Below, piece after piece: positions 9,140 to 17,595 of a DNA stretch of 64,000 nt. The notes beneath the pieces are model-generated. The model saw nothing but the letters and a program-made list of their open reading frames with translations. It was not told the DNA's origin and did not search any database. Positions within the stretch are counted from its first letter, which is position 1, and every line of letters begins with the position of its first letter. The position numbers and the translations under genes are program-made. This stretch comes from CAYSEW01 sp964430245 (GTDB lineage Bacteria > Bacteroidota > Bacteroidia > Flavobacteriales_D > Parvicellaceae), in contig CAYSEW010000004.1 of assembly GCA_964430245.1 (NCBI GenBank), positions 62,001 through 126,000 on the forward strand. The letters run 5' to 3'.

Positions 9140-10489
9140 ATGGGCAAGAAATCAGTTGTAGGGTTTTCAAAGCTATCTAAAGAAGCTAAAATGGAATGGA
9201 TCGCCAATGAATATCTCGATGGAGATAGTAATTGTATAGATCTATTAAAAAGCTATTGGCATGAAGACAAAAAGGTACAAAAGATCCATGATGAATTCAT
9301 AGAGAACACCATTTCCAATTTTTATTTACCATTTGGCATAGCACCCAATTTCTTGATCAATGATCAGATCTTTTGTGTTCCTATGGCAATTGAAGAAAGC
9401 TCAGTTGTTGCTGCTGCTGCTAAAAATGCTTCTTTCTGGTTGGAGAGAGGTGGTTTTAAAGCAGAAGTTATTTCAACTATTAAAATAGGTCATGTACATT
9501 TTGCTTGGTATGGTAAATATGAAAAGTTAGTTGAGCTATTTGACAAGATCAAAAATAAATTCATTGATGAAACTGATCATCTTACTGCCAACATGAGAGA
9601 AAGAGGTGGTGGAATTTTAGACATCCAATTGATCAACAAAACAGATCTAGAGCCTAATTATTACCAGCTAATGGCAAAATTCGAGACCTGTGAAGCAATG
9701 GGTGCTAATTTTATCAATAGTATTCTTGAAGAGTTTTCTAAAATTTTACAAAGAGAGATCGAGGATAGCAACTTTACTCAAGAAGAGAAAAGACTGGTGA
9801 TCATCATGTGTATTCTAAGTAACTATACACCAGAATGTATTGTTAGATCAGAAGTTTCCTGTCCCATTGAAAAATTAACTGAAGGAACTAATTTATCTCC
9901 AGATGAATTTGCCTTAAAATTCGAACAAGCCATTCATGTTGCTACCATTGAACCTTATAGAGCAACCACTCATAACAAAGGTATTTTTAATGGAATTGAC
10001 GCAGTAGTACTGGCTACTGGAAATGATTTTAGAGCAGTAGAAGCATGCGGACACACCTATGCTGCTAGAGATGGACAATACAAAAGTTTAACACAAGTTG
10101 AAGTAATAAATGGACAATTCAGGTTTTGGATTGAGGTTCCTCTTGCATTGGGTACTATTGGTGGTTTAACTTCCCTACATCCTATGGTGAAATTTGCTCA
10201 TCAGCTACTTGGAAATCCAAATGTTGAACAATTAATGAAGATCATTGCTTCGGTTGGATTAGCTCAAAATTTTGGAGCCATTAGGTCTTTAGTTACTACT
10301 GGAATTCAAAAGGGGCATATGAAAATGCACTTATTAAATATTCTTAATCAATTGGGAGCAACGGAAGAAGAAAGAAAAGATGTTAAAGAATATTTTTCGA
10401 ATAAAGTAGTTTCTCATCAAGCAGTAGTTAATTATTTCTGTGAATTAAGAGGTGTCTCCCAAAAAGATCTATTAAAAAAAAATAAGTGA
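9140..10489 (+). CDS. mvaA: hydroxymethylglutaryl-CoA reductase, class II
   Basis: A 449-residue cytoplasmic enzyme that reduces HMG-CoA to mevalonate, the committed step of the mevalonate route. It has class II features: the EESSVVAAAAKNASFW segment with catalytic Glu at 85/86, K280 in TTHNKGIFNGIDAV, D296 in ATGNDFRA and H393 in GHMKMH. The K-to-D spacing (16) and D-to-H spacing (97) match the Pseudomonas mevalonii enzyme (K267, D283, H381). It is first in an operon with the other mevalonate genes. Its TGA stop overlaps the GTG start of the next gene, so translation is coupled. Cofactor preference (NADH or NADPH) is not evident by eye. Confidence 0.95.
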   Translation: MGKKSVVGFSKLSKEAKMEWIANEYLDGDSNCIDLLKSYWHEDKKVQKIHDEFIENTISNFYLPFGIAPNFLINDQIFCVPMAIEESSVVAAAAKNASFWLERGGFKAEVISTIKIGHVHFAWYGKYEKLVELFDKIKNKFIDETDHLTANMRERGGGILDIQLINKTDLEPNYYQLMAKFETCEAMGANFINSILEEFSKILQREIEDSNFTQEEKRLVIIMCILSNYTPECIVRSEVSCPIEKLTEGTNLSPDEFALKFEQAIHVATIEPYRATTHNKGIFNGIDAVVLATGNDFRAVEACGHTYAARDGQYKSLTQVEVINGQFRFWIEVPLALGTIGGLTSLHPMVKFAHQLLGNPNVEQLMKIIASVGLAQNFGAIRSLVTTGIQKGHMKMHLLNILNQLGATEEERKDVKEYFSNKVVSHQAVVNYFCELRGVSQKDLLKKNK

Positions 10490-11391
10490 ACTCTTTTCAT
10501 GCTAACGGAAAATTACTGATCAGTGGAGAATATGTAGTGCTAGATGGTGCGCTAGCATTAGCAATTCCAACTAAAAAAGGGCAATTCTTAAATTTTGAAC
10601 CAACTAATCATTCTGTCCTTCATTGGAAAAGTTTAGATGAAAATAAAAATCTTTGGCTAGAAGTAAAATTTAACCCTAATGATCTTGAAATAATAGAATC
10701 TACAGATATAGTCAAAGCAGAAAAGCTAAAGACAATTCTTAAAAAAGCCATTGAATTAAACAATCAATCTACCCTAATAAATGGCCTAATTACCACCCAA
10801 TTAGAATTCCCTCTTGAATGGGGTCTTGGCTCAAGCTCAACATTAATCAGCTGTATTGCTCAATGGTTGAACATTGATCCTTATGAATTACACTTTGAAG
10901 TAAGTAATGGCAGCGGATATGATATAGCATGTGCAGAAAATAGCTCTTCTATTACTTATCAATTAGCTAACAATAAACCCATTACTACAACTATAAATTG
11001 GAATCCTTCATTTCATGGATCACTATTCTTTGTGTACCTAAATAGGAAACAAAAAAGCGACATTGAAGTCAATAGGTTCATTAATAACACCAAGAATATA
11101 AATACAGCAACAACAATCAACTATATATCTGAAATCACAAGCTCAATTATTAATTGCAACCAGCTTCTGGCTTTCAATTCATTGATTGAAGAGCATGAAA
11201 AAATAATGAGTCAATTACTTAACCAACCTACTATTAAAGAAAGTGATTTTCCTGATTTTAATGGAAGTATAAAATCATTAGGAGCATGGGGTGGAGATTT
11301 TATTTTAGCTACGGGTGATAATGAAGAGAGAGCCTATTTTAAAAAGAAAGGTTTCAACACTATAATTGAATTTAAAGACATGGTTAAATAA
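10486..11391 (+). CDS. GYDIA family GHMP kinase, probable phosphomevalonate kinase
   Basis: A 301-residue GHMP-superfamily kinase. The N-terminal strand is SFHANGKLLISGEYVVLDGA, the ATP loop GLGSSS is at 113-118, the family motif GYDIA is at 144-148, and a degenerate third motif GAWGGDF lies near the C-terminus. It starts with GTG inside the mvaA stop (GTGA); no in-frame ATG fits, because the next ATG (10499) is out of frame. The operon has mevalonate kinase and diphosphomevalonate decarboxylase but no recognisable phosphomevalonate kinase. By elimination this kinase probably does the mevalonate-5-phosphate to diphosphate step. That function is inference; only the family assignment is direct. 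Confidence 0.8.
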   Translation: MNSFHANGKLLISGEYVVLDGALALAIPTKKGQFLNFEPTNHSVLHWKSLDENKNLWLEVKFNPNDLEIIESTDIVKAEKLKTILKKAIELNNQSTLINGLITTQLEFPLEWGLGSSSTLISCIAQWLNIDPYELHFEVSNGSGYDIACAENSSSITYQLANNKPITTTINWNPSFHGSLFFVYLNRKQKSDIEVNRFINNTKNINTATTINYISEITSSIINCNQLLAFNSLIEEHEKIMSQLLNQPTIKESDFPDFNGSIKSLGAWGGDFILATGDNEERAYFKKKGFNTIIEFKDMVK

Positions 11392-11475
11392 ATAGCCAAG
11401 ATTTCAAAAAACAATGTTTATAATTTTATTAAACAAAAAAAGTTCCAACCATACAATCAACTATTTTAGTATCCA

Positions 11476-12555
11476 ATGAACACTAGTGATTTTAAATGTA
11501 AAAGCACAATTAATTTTCCTAATGAAGGTGAAATAACCTGGGAAAGTCCATCTAATATTGCTTTAATAAAATATTGGGGGAAAAAACCTGTTCAGATTCC
11601 GACAAATCCCTCTATTAGTCTTACATTAAATGATTGTTCAACTACAACAAAATTAAGGTTTAAAAGAGCTGATTCACCCAAAATAAATTTATCGCTTGGA
11701 GGTGTAGAGAACACCTCTTTTCTTAAAAAGATCCATGCATTTATTGACAGAATTGAACCCTATTGTCCATTTATTAAAAATTATTCTCTCTTTATAGAAA
11801 CTGAAAACACATTTCCACACAGTAGTGGCATCGCTTCTTCAGCATCTGGTTTCAGTGCTTTGGCGCTATGCATAGTTAGCATTGAAAAAGATTTAATGAA
11901 TTATTCTGATGATTTTTTCTTTCAAAAAGCATCGTTCATAAGCAGACTAGGTTCGGGAAGTGCTTGTAGATCATTATATGGGCCTATTGCTGTATGGGGG
12001 AACCATTCATGCTATAAAAATAGCAATGATGAATATGCAGTACCATTTTATGATGCACATGAAATATTCAATAATTATCAGGATACTATACTTATTGTGG
12101 ACAAAGGCAAAAAACAAGTTAGCTCATCAGTTGGACATCAGCTAATGAACGATCACCCATTTGCAGATAGCAGGTTTAAACAAGCCAATCAAAACATTGA
12201 AAAAATCAAAAATATACTCATTGAAGGAAACCTTCCTGCTTTTAATGAATTAGTAGAAAAAGAAGCTTTATCTCTTCATGCTATGATGATGACCTCCAAC
12301 CCTTACTTTATGTTATTTAAAGCAAATACTATAAATATCATCAATAAAGTATGGGACAAAAGAAATTCATCTTCATTACCTATGAGTATAACGTTGGATG
12401 CAGGTGCAAATGTGCATTTGCTTTATCCTGAAAAATACAAAAACGAAATTACGGGCTTTATCAGAGAGGAATTAATTGGTTATTGTGAAAATCAGCAGTA
12501 TATTTGCGATAAAGTTGGAAATGGCCCTTTAATGAAAAAGGAACATTATGCTTAA
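11476..12555 (+). CDS. mvaD: diphosphomevalonate decarboxylase
   Basis: A 359-residue enzyme that makes isopentenyl diphosphate from diphosphomevalonate with ATP. It shows the family opening SPSNIALIKYWGK and the substrate-binding NPSISLTL. The serine-rich ATP loop SSGIASSASG is at 116-125, and the catalytic aspartate is D308 in ITLDAGANVH. It follows the GYDIA kinase after 84 bp, the only real gap in the operon; that gap contains TATTTTAG at 11462-11469, too close to the ATG to be a convincing promoter. It overlaps mevalonate kinase by 8 bp. Confidence 0.93.
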   Translation: MNTSDFKCKSTINFPNEGEITWESPSNIALIKYWGKKPVQIPTNPSISLTLNDCSTTTKLRFKRADSPKINLSLGGVENTSFLKKIHAFIDRIEPYCPFIKNYSLFIETENTFPHSSGIASSASGFSALALCIVSIEKDLMNYSDDFFFQKASFISRLGSGSACRSLYGPIAVWGNHSCYKNSNDEYAVPFYDAHEIFNNYQDTILIVDKGKKQVSSSVGHQLMNDHPFADSRFKQANQNIEKIKNILIEGNLPAFNELVEKEALSLHAMMMTSNPYFMLFKANTINIINKVWDKRNSSSLPMSITLDAGANVHLLYPEKYKNEITGFIREELIGYCENQQYICDKVGNGPLMKKEHYA

Positions 12556-13486
12556 AGAATCACTATATTATAGTAAGATCCTATTATTTGGAGAATATGG
12601 GATCATTCAGGATTCAATGGGGTTATCAATACCCTATAATGACTATAATGGAAAATTTATATTTACAAAAGAGCCCAATGATTTTTCAAAAAAATCCAAC
12701 AAGAATTTAAAAAAATACCTGGATCACCTTCTTCAACTCCAAGAAAACAACAAAATACCTTGCCAGCTTGATCTAATTAAATTTGGTGAAGACATTAAAA
12801 ATGGCATTTATTTCGATTCAAGTATCCCTCAAGGATTTGGTGTTGGAAGTTCAGGAGCTTTAGTAGCAGCCATCTATGACACTTATTGCCCCAAAAAGAT
12901 TGCACCTGAAAAGAACCTAACTAATAAAAACTTTTTAAAGCTAAAAGTTATCTTCGGTGAAATGGAAGCTTATTTTCATGGAAAAAGCTCTGGGCTGGAT
13001 CCATTGATCTGCTATTTAAATTTACCTATCCTTATTAAATCTAAAAGTAATCTAGGAACAGTAGGTATTCCTGATTCTTCTGAAGGCAAAGGCGCTATAT
13101 TCTTAATGAATACAGGGCAAACTGGCAAAACACAGCCACTCGTTCAACATTTTATGGAAAGGTGTAAAGAAGATGGATTTAGAAAAATGCTTAAAGAGAA
13201 ATTCAAAAAATACAACGATGCTTGTATTGAAGCATTCCTAAATAAAGAATCTAAACCTTTACTTCAGAATGTAAAAGGACTATCTAAAATCGTACTAGAA
13301 CACTTCAAACCAATGATCCCTAAAATATACCAGAAACTTTGGCAGGAAGGTATAGATTCTAATGCCTATTATCTAAAGCTATGTGGCTCTGGTGGAGGTG
13401 GCTTCATCCTAGGTTTTACTGAAGACATTGAAAAAGCAAAAGCTAAACTAGAAGGTTATCCATTAGATGTCATCTATCGATTCTAA
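12548..13486 (+). CDS. mvk: mevalonate kinase
   Basis: A 312-residue GHMP kinase that phosphorylates mevalonate. It has the N-terminal SKILLFGEYGIIQDSMGL, the ATP-binding GVGSSGAL (98-105), the KSSGLDPLI segment with the catalytic-type Asp, and the C-terminal LCGSGGGGFILGF motif 3. It overlaps mvaD by 8 bp upstream and the UbiA gene by 20 bp downstream, so the four are tightly coupled. The assignment to mevalonate rather than another GHMP substrate rests on motif pattern and operon. Confidence 0.88.
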   Translation: MLKESLYYSKILLFGEYGIIQDSMGLSIPYNDYNGKFIFTKEPNDFSKKSNKNLKKYLDHLLQLQENNKIPCQLDLIKFGEDIKNGIYFDSSIPQGFGVGSSGALVAAIYDTYCPKKIAPEKNLTNKNFLKLKVIFGEMEAYFHGKSSGLDPLICYLNLPILIKSKSNLGTVGIPDSSEGKGAIFLMNTGQTGKTQPLVQHFMERCKEDGFRKMLKEKFKKYNDACIEAFLNKESKPLLQNVKGLSKIVLEHFKPMIPKIYQKLWQEGIDSNAYYLKLCGSGGGGFILGFTEDIEKAKAKLEGYPLDVIYRF

Positions 13487-14375
13487 ATCCTCTTTGGATC
13501 ATAACAACAAAAAGAAGGAAGTTCTTCTTATAAAGGTCATTGCCATGTTATCTTTGGTAAGATGGTACAACATATTGTTGATGGTCATTGCTTTGTATTT
13601 AAGCTCAGTTTATATCTTAAATCCAAAAGTTCCTAAACTAGAGCTACTAAAAGATTTACAGCTTCATCTCAATGTATTTGCAATTGCAGCATTATTAATG
13701 GCTGGTTATATCATTAATTCCTTTTATGATTTTGAAAAGGACATGATTAATCATCCTGAAAAAACTGTATTTGGAAGAGTGATAAGTAAATCATCCTGCC
13801 TTAATACATATATTATTTTATTATTGATAGGATTTGTTCTATCTGCTTTTATAGACTGGAAAGTATTTATTTTCAATGTTGGGTTTTCTTTTAGCCTTTG
13901 GGTATACTCTCATAAGCTTAGAAAAAAAGCATTAACTGGAGAAATGGGAGCTTCTTTGCTAACCATAGCTCCATTTGCCAGCATTAGTCTTTATTATATG
14001 CATACCAATTCTACCATTATACTTTTTGTCGGCTATATTTTTGCCATCACCTTCACTAGAGAGGTTGTTAAAAAAATGGTGTCTTTAAAAGGAGATCTTC
14101 TAGTGAATGAAAAAAGCATTCCCATATTATTTGGAATTAGAAATACAAAATACATTATTCTAATTCTAATGCTCCTTTCCATTTGTCCAATTGTTGTTAT
14201 TTTTCCCGAAATAATCAACAAGCAAATTGCTTATTATTTTGGATTTAGCTTATTAATGATCATCCTCTCAATATTGTTGCTTAAAAATTCTAAAACACCA
14301 ACACATTTTAATAAGATCAACAATATTTACAAGATTATATTAGTTTTAGCAATTGCATCCATTATTTTGTATTAA
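13467..14375 (+). CDS. UbiA superfamily prenyltransferase
   Basis: A 302-residue integral membrane protein with about eight or nine hydrophobic helices. The first Asp-rich motif is NSFYDFEKDMINHPEKT, with D88 and D92 as the DxxxD pair. The second conserved loop is REVVKKMVSLKGD, ending at D210. Such enzymes move a polyprenyl chain to an acceptor in the membrane. Its place inside the mevalonate operon links it to isoprenoid supply. Flavobacterial homologues are often named geranylgeranylglycerol-phosphate geranylgeranyltransferase, but the acceptor is not proven. The chosen ATG overlaps mvk by 20 bp; the Met before LSLVRW (residue 27) is an alternative start nearer the first helix. Confidence 0.82.
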   Translation: MSSIDSKSSLDHNNKKKEVLLIKVIAMLSLVRWYNILLMVIALYLSSVYILNPKVPKLELLKDLQLHLNVFAIAALLMAGYIINSFYDFEKDMINHPEKTVFGRVISKSSCLNTYIILLLIGFVLSAFIDWKVFIFNVGFSFSLWVYSHKLRKKALTGEMGASLLTIAPFASISLYYMHTNSTIILFVGYIFAITFTREVVKKMVSLKGDLLVNEKSIPILFGIRNTKYIILILMLLSICPIVVIFPEIINKQIAYYFGFSLLMIILSILLLKNSKTPTHFNKINNIYKIILVLAIASIILY

Positions 14376-14378
14376 ACT

Positions 14379-16517
14379 ATGAAAAAAATAGCCCTACCCT
14401 TTGCATTTATTATTTTACTCGGATCATGTGATCCCAATAATCCCGCTCAAAATTCCAATCAAATGACAGAAAGTATTACTATTCCTGAATGTAAAAAACA
14501 GCCAAAATCTCTTATGATTCATGATCATGAAAGGATTGACAATTATTATTGGCTTAATCAAAGAGAAGACCAAGAAGTAATAGATTATTTGAATGCAGAA
14601 AATGAATATACCCAGCAGATAATGCATCCAACAAAAATGCTTCAAGAAAAGCTGTATAAAGAAATGAGAGGGAAGATCAAAGAACAAGACGAAAGCGTTC
14701 CTTATTTCTTGAATGGATATCATTACCTTACCAAATACAATGAAGGATCTGAACACCCCATCTTTTCAAGAAAAAAAGAGCATCTTGAAGCCAATGAAGA
14801 ATTGTTATTAGATTGTAATCAGATGGCTGACGGATTTGACTTTTTTGACTTTGGATCTTTTGATGTAAGTCCTAACAATAGTATAATTGGATATTCCTAC
14901 GATACGCTTTCTAGGAGAATGTATGACATTCAATTCAAAGACCTCAACTCTAATAAAATATATCCTGAGATTATTAATAATACTACTGGGTCTATGGCCT
15001 GGGCCAATGACAATCGAACTGTATTCTACACAAAACAAGACCCCGTTACTTTAAGATCCTGTAAGATCTATAAGCACATCCTAGAAACTGACCCAAAAAA
15101 TGATGAGTTGGTCTATGAAGAAAAAGACGAAACATTCGATTGCTCAGTTTATAAATCGAAATCCGATAAATACATTATTATCAGCACATCTAGTACCCTT
15201 ACAGATGAATTTTTGCTGATCAATGCAGACGAACCTAATAGCCAACCTAAAGTTTTTCATCCTAGAGAAAGAGGATTAGAGTATAGGATCTACCATTACA
15301 AAGACCAATTTTATGTTCAGACAAATTTAAATGCACAAAACTTTTGTTTGATGACCTGCCCAGAAAACAATACAGCAAAAGATAACTGGAAAATACTCAT
15401 AGAACCGAGGACCAACACTTTATTAGAATACATTGAAACTTTTGAGAACCATTTAATGATCTGTGAAAGAACAGATGGACTACTTCAACTAAGGATCATT
15501 GATTTAATAAACGACACAGAGCATTTCGTACCTACTAATGATGAATCCTATGTCATTCAAAGTGCGGCCAATTTCGAATTAAACACCAATAAGCTAAGGT
15601 ATTGGTACTCATCTTTAACAACTCCAGGCACCACTTATGAATACGATATGGATAGTAAAGAGCATACTATTCTAAAACAAAAAGAAGTACTTGGAGATTT
15701 TAATCCAGAAAACTACATTTCCAAAAGGATTTGGGCTTCTTCTAGAGATGGTGTTAAGATCCCTATCTCTATAGTTTATAGAAAAGATGTAGCAATAAAT
15801 GGTGAAAACCCATTATTGCAATATGCTTATGGGTCTTATGGCTATAGCATGGAACCCTATTTTAGCTCAAACAGATTAAGCTTATTAGACAGGGGATTTA
15901 TTTTTGCCATTGCTCATATTAGAGGAGGAGAAGAATTAGGAAGGCAATGGTATGAGAATGGAAAACTATTAAAAAAGAAAAATACTTTTACTGATTTTAT
16001 TGATTGTTCTTTATTCTTAATTGAGAACAACTACACCAATAAAGAGAAGCTATATGCATCTGGTGGTAGTGCTGGCGGATTATTAATGGGAGCAGTGTAC
16101 AACATGCGCCCAGATCTTTATAAAGGCATGATCGCTGCTGTACCCTTTGTTGATGTAGTAACTACCATGCTTGATGAGTCTATTCCATTAACTACAAGTG
16201 AATATGATGAGTGGGGAAATCCAAACAATAAGGAATATTATGAGTACATGCTCTCTTATTCACCTTATGACAATGTAGAAGCCAAGGAATACACCAATCT
16301 ATTGGTAACCACTGGCCTACACGATTCTCAGGTACAATACTTTGAACCTGCCAAATGGGTAGCCAAGCTACGTGAGCTAAAAACAGATAACAATCTGGTA
16401 TTATTACACACCAACATGAAAACAGGACATGGAGGCGCCAGTGGAAGGTTTGAATACCTTAAAGAGATCGCTCTAGATTATGCATTTCTATTTATGTTAG
16501 AGGACATTAAAAACTAA
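14379..16517 (+). CDS. ptrB: lipoprotein oligopeptidase B-like serine peptidase (family S9A)
   Basis: A 712-residue prolyl oligopeptidase-family enzyme. Residues 1-17 are a lipoprotein signal ending in the lipobox LGSC, so the mature protein starts at C17 and is membrane-anchored outside the cytoplasm. The beta-propeller covers roughly residues 90-430 and the alpha/beta hydrolase domain the rest. The catalytic triad is S564 (GGSAGG), D649 (GLHDSQV) and H684 (GHGGASGR). The block around AAVPFVDVVTTMLDESIPLT is typical of oligopeptidase B, which cuts small peptides after Arg/Lys. It follows ubiA by 3 bp and is the last gene of the mevalonate operon, with no obvious functional link. Its 3' end overlaps the convergent aroK by 11 bp. 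Confidence 0.88.
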   Translation: MKKIALPFAFIILLGSCDPNNPAQNSNQMTESITIPECKKQPKSLMIHDHERIDNYYWLNQREDQEVIDYLNAENEYTQQIMHPTKMLQEKLYKEMRGKIKEQDESVPYFLNGYHYLTKYNEGSEHPIFSRKKEHLEANEELLLDCNQMADGFDFFDFGSFDVSPNNSIIGYSYDTLSRRMYDIQFKDLNSNKIYPEIINNTTGSMAWANDNRTVFYTKQDPVTLRSCKIYKHILETDPKNDELVYEEKDETFDCSVYKSKSDKYIIISTSSTLTDEFLLINADEPNSQPKVFHPRERGLEYRIYHYKDQFYVQTNLNAQNFCLMTCPENNTAKDNWKILIEPRTNTLLEYIETFENHLMICERTDGLLQLRIIDLINDTEHFVPTNDESYVIQSAANFELNTNKLRYWYSSLTTPGTTYEYDMDSKEHTILKQKEVLGDFNPENYISKRIWASSRDGVKIPISIVYRKDVAINGENPLLQYAYGSYGYSMEPYFSSNRLSLLDRGFIFAIAHIRGGEELGRQWYENGKLLKKKNTFTDFIDCSLFLIENNYTNKEKLYASGGSAGGLLMGAVYNMRPDLYKGMIAAVPFVDVVTTMLDESIPLTTSEYDEWGNPNNKEYYEYMLSYSPYDNVEAKEYTNLLVTTGLHDSQVQYFEPAKWVAKLRELKTDNNLVLLHTNMKTGHGGASGRFEYLKEIALDYAFLFMLEDIKN

Positions 16518-17013
16518 GCTGACCCATGATCTGATGACAAACCTCATCAGCTGTAAGTAGATCACAGTCTATAACAAGATCTGCTCTTTCATACAATGGT
16601 GCTCTTTTTGTCAATAGCGATTTAAATTGATCGTCATTTTTAAAATTAGGTCTTGATATTTCATCAAACCCTATTCTTTTAATTAAAAGTGTAGCTGAAC
16701 ATTTCAAAAAAATAGTCAGCCCTTTTTGAGATAATAATTCATCGATTTGATCTAGCTCTACCATTCCTCCACCAGTAGCAATCACTGTATTTTCACAATT
16801 TAGATCTAAAATAAATTGCTTTTCAAGCTTTCTAAAATAAGCTTCCCCTTTATTTTCAAAAATAGATGCTACAGATCGTTGTTCTTTTTCTTCGATCATT
16901 TGATCTGAATCCAGAAAATGATAATTCAATTTTTTAGATAATAATCTACCTACTGTGGATTTACCACAACCCATCATCCCTACTAAAAAAATATTTTGAT
17001 CTTTAGATTTAAT
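16507..17013 (-). CDS. aroK: shikimate kinase, start extended to a probable ATT codon
   Basis: Shikimate kinase phosphorylates shikimate at O3 in aromatic amino acid synthesis. The P-loop is GMMGCGKST, the shikimate-binding DSDQ and ATGGG segments are present, and the lid Arg region RAPLYERADLVID is near the C-terminus. The first ATG (16977) would start at MMGCGKST, removing the first Gly of the P-loop and its preceding beta strand. The frame is open upstream and encodes IKSKDQNIFLVG directly before MMG, which is exactly the missing strand. The only plausible initiators there are ATT (17011-17013, overlapping the upstream TAA) or CTG a few codons earlier. I place the start at the ATT, giving 168 residues. 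Identity is firm; the start is inferred. Confidence 0.85.
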   Translation of the reverse strand: MKSKDQNIFLVGMMGCGKSTVGRLLSKKLNYHFLDSDQMIEEKEQRSVASIFENKGEAYFRKLEKQFILDLNCENTVIATGGGMVELDQIDELLSQKGLTIFLKCSATLLIKRIGFDEISRPNFKNDDQFKSLLTKRAPLYERADLVIDCDLLTADEVCHQIMGQLSF

Positions 17014-17575
17014 TAACCTCAGATTTATTAAGCATGTTCAAATAGGTAACTACCTGATTGATATATTCTTCGAAATCTTCTCCATTTAGGTCTATCATCA
17101 TGTCATAGAATGGTTCATTTTCTGATGAATAGGTTCCCACTTTTAAATAAGCTTTTGAATAATGCAATACAAATCGCTGAGAAATTTCTTTTTCCCTAAT
17201 TATATCTAGTAAAATATCAAAGTTTTCATTCATGAAATTCCTGGCTTCATTAATGGTGGGCATACAAAACCAGTTTAAGTCTTTTAATTTATAATAATCC
17301 AGTCCAAGCTTACTTTGTAAGAAATGCGGATCATCTTTTTTAGGATAGAATGCAAGGGCTTTAATATTTCTTATACCAAATTCATCTTTAAGGTACTTGA
17401 TCAGCTTCACCACCTTTTTATAATCATCTTCTTCCTTAACAACACAAAGAATACCAAATGAATTAGCCTCATTAATATTACAAGACTTAACCTTTCTTTT
17501 TTTGTATTTCTTTATTTGATTAGTAAGGACTTTTTTGCCAAAAAATTTCTTTATATGTAAAAATGGCTGTTGCAT
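17009..17575 (-). CDS. conserved hypothetical protein, DUF6913-like
   Basis: A 188-residue protein without signal peptide or membrane segment and with a very basic N-terminus (KKYKKRK near 22-30). From memory it resembles DUF6913, a Bacteroidota protein of unknown function, with the pattern GILCVV...IKALAFYPKK...FVLHYSKAYLKVG...YDMMIDL. No catalytic motif is recognised. It is the middle gene of a minus-strand run, 20 bp after ligA and overlapping the extended aroK start by a few bases. Its role is unknown. Confidence 0.6.
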   Translation of the reverse strand: MQQPFLHIKKFFGKKVLTNQIKKYKKRKVKSCNINEANSFGILCVVKEEDDYKKVVKLIKYLKDEFGIRNIKALAFYPKKDDPHFLQSKLGLDYYKLKDLNWFCMPTINEARNFMNENFDILLDIIREKEISQRFVLHYSKAYLKVGTYSSENEPFYDMMIDLNGEDFEEYINQVVTYLNMLNKSEVN

Positions 17576-17595
17576 GATGCAAATTAATAAAACAT

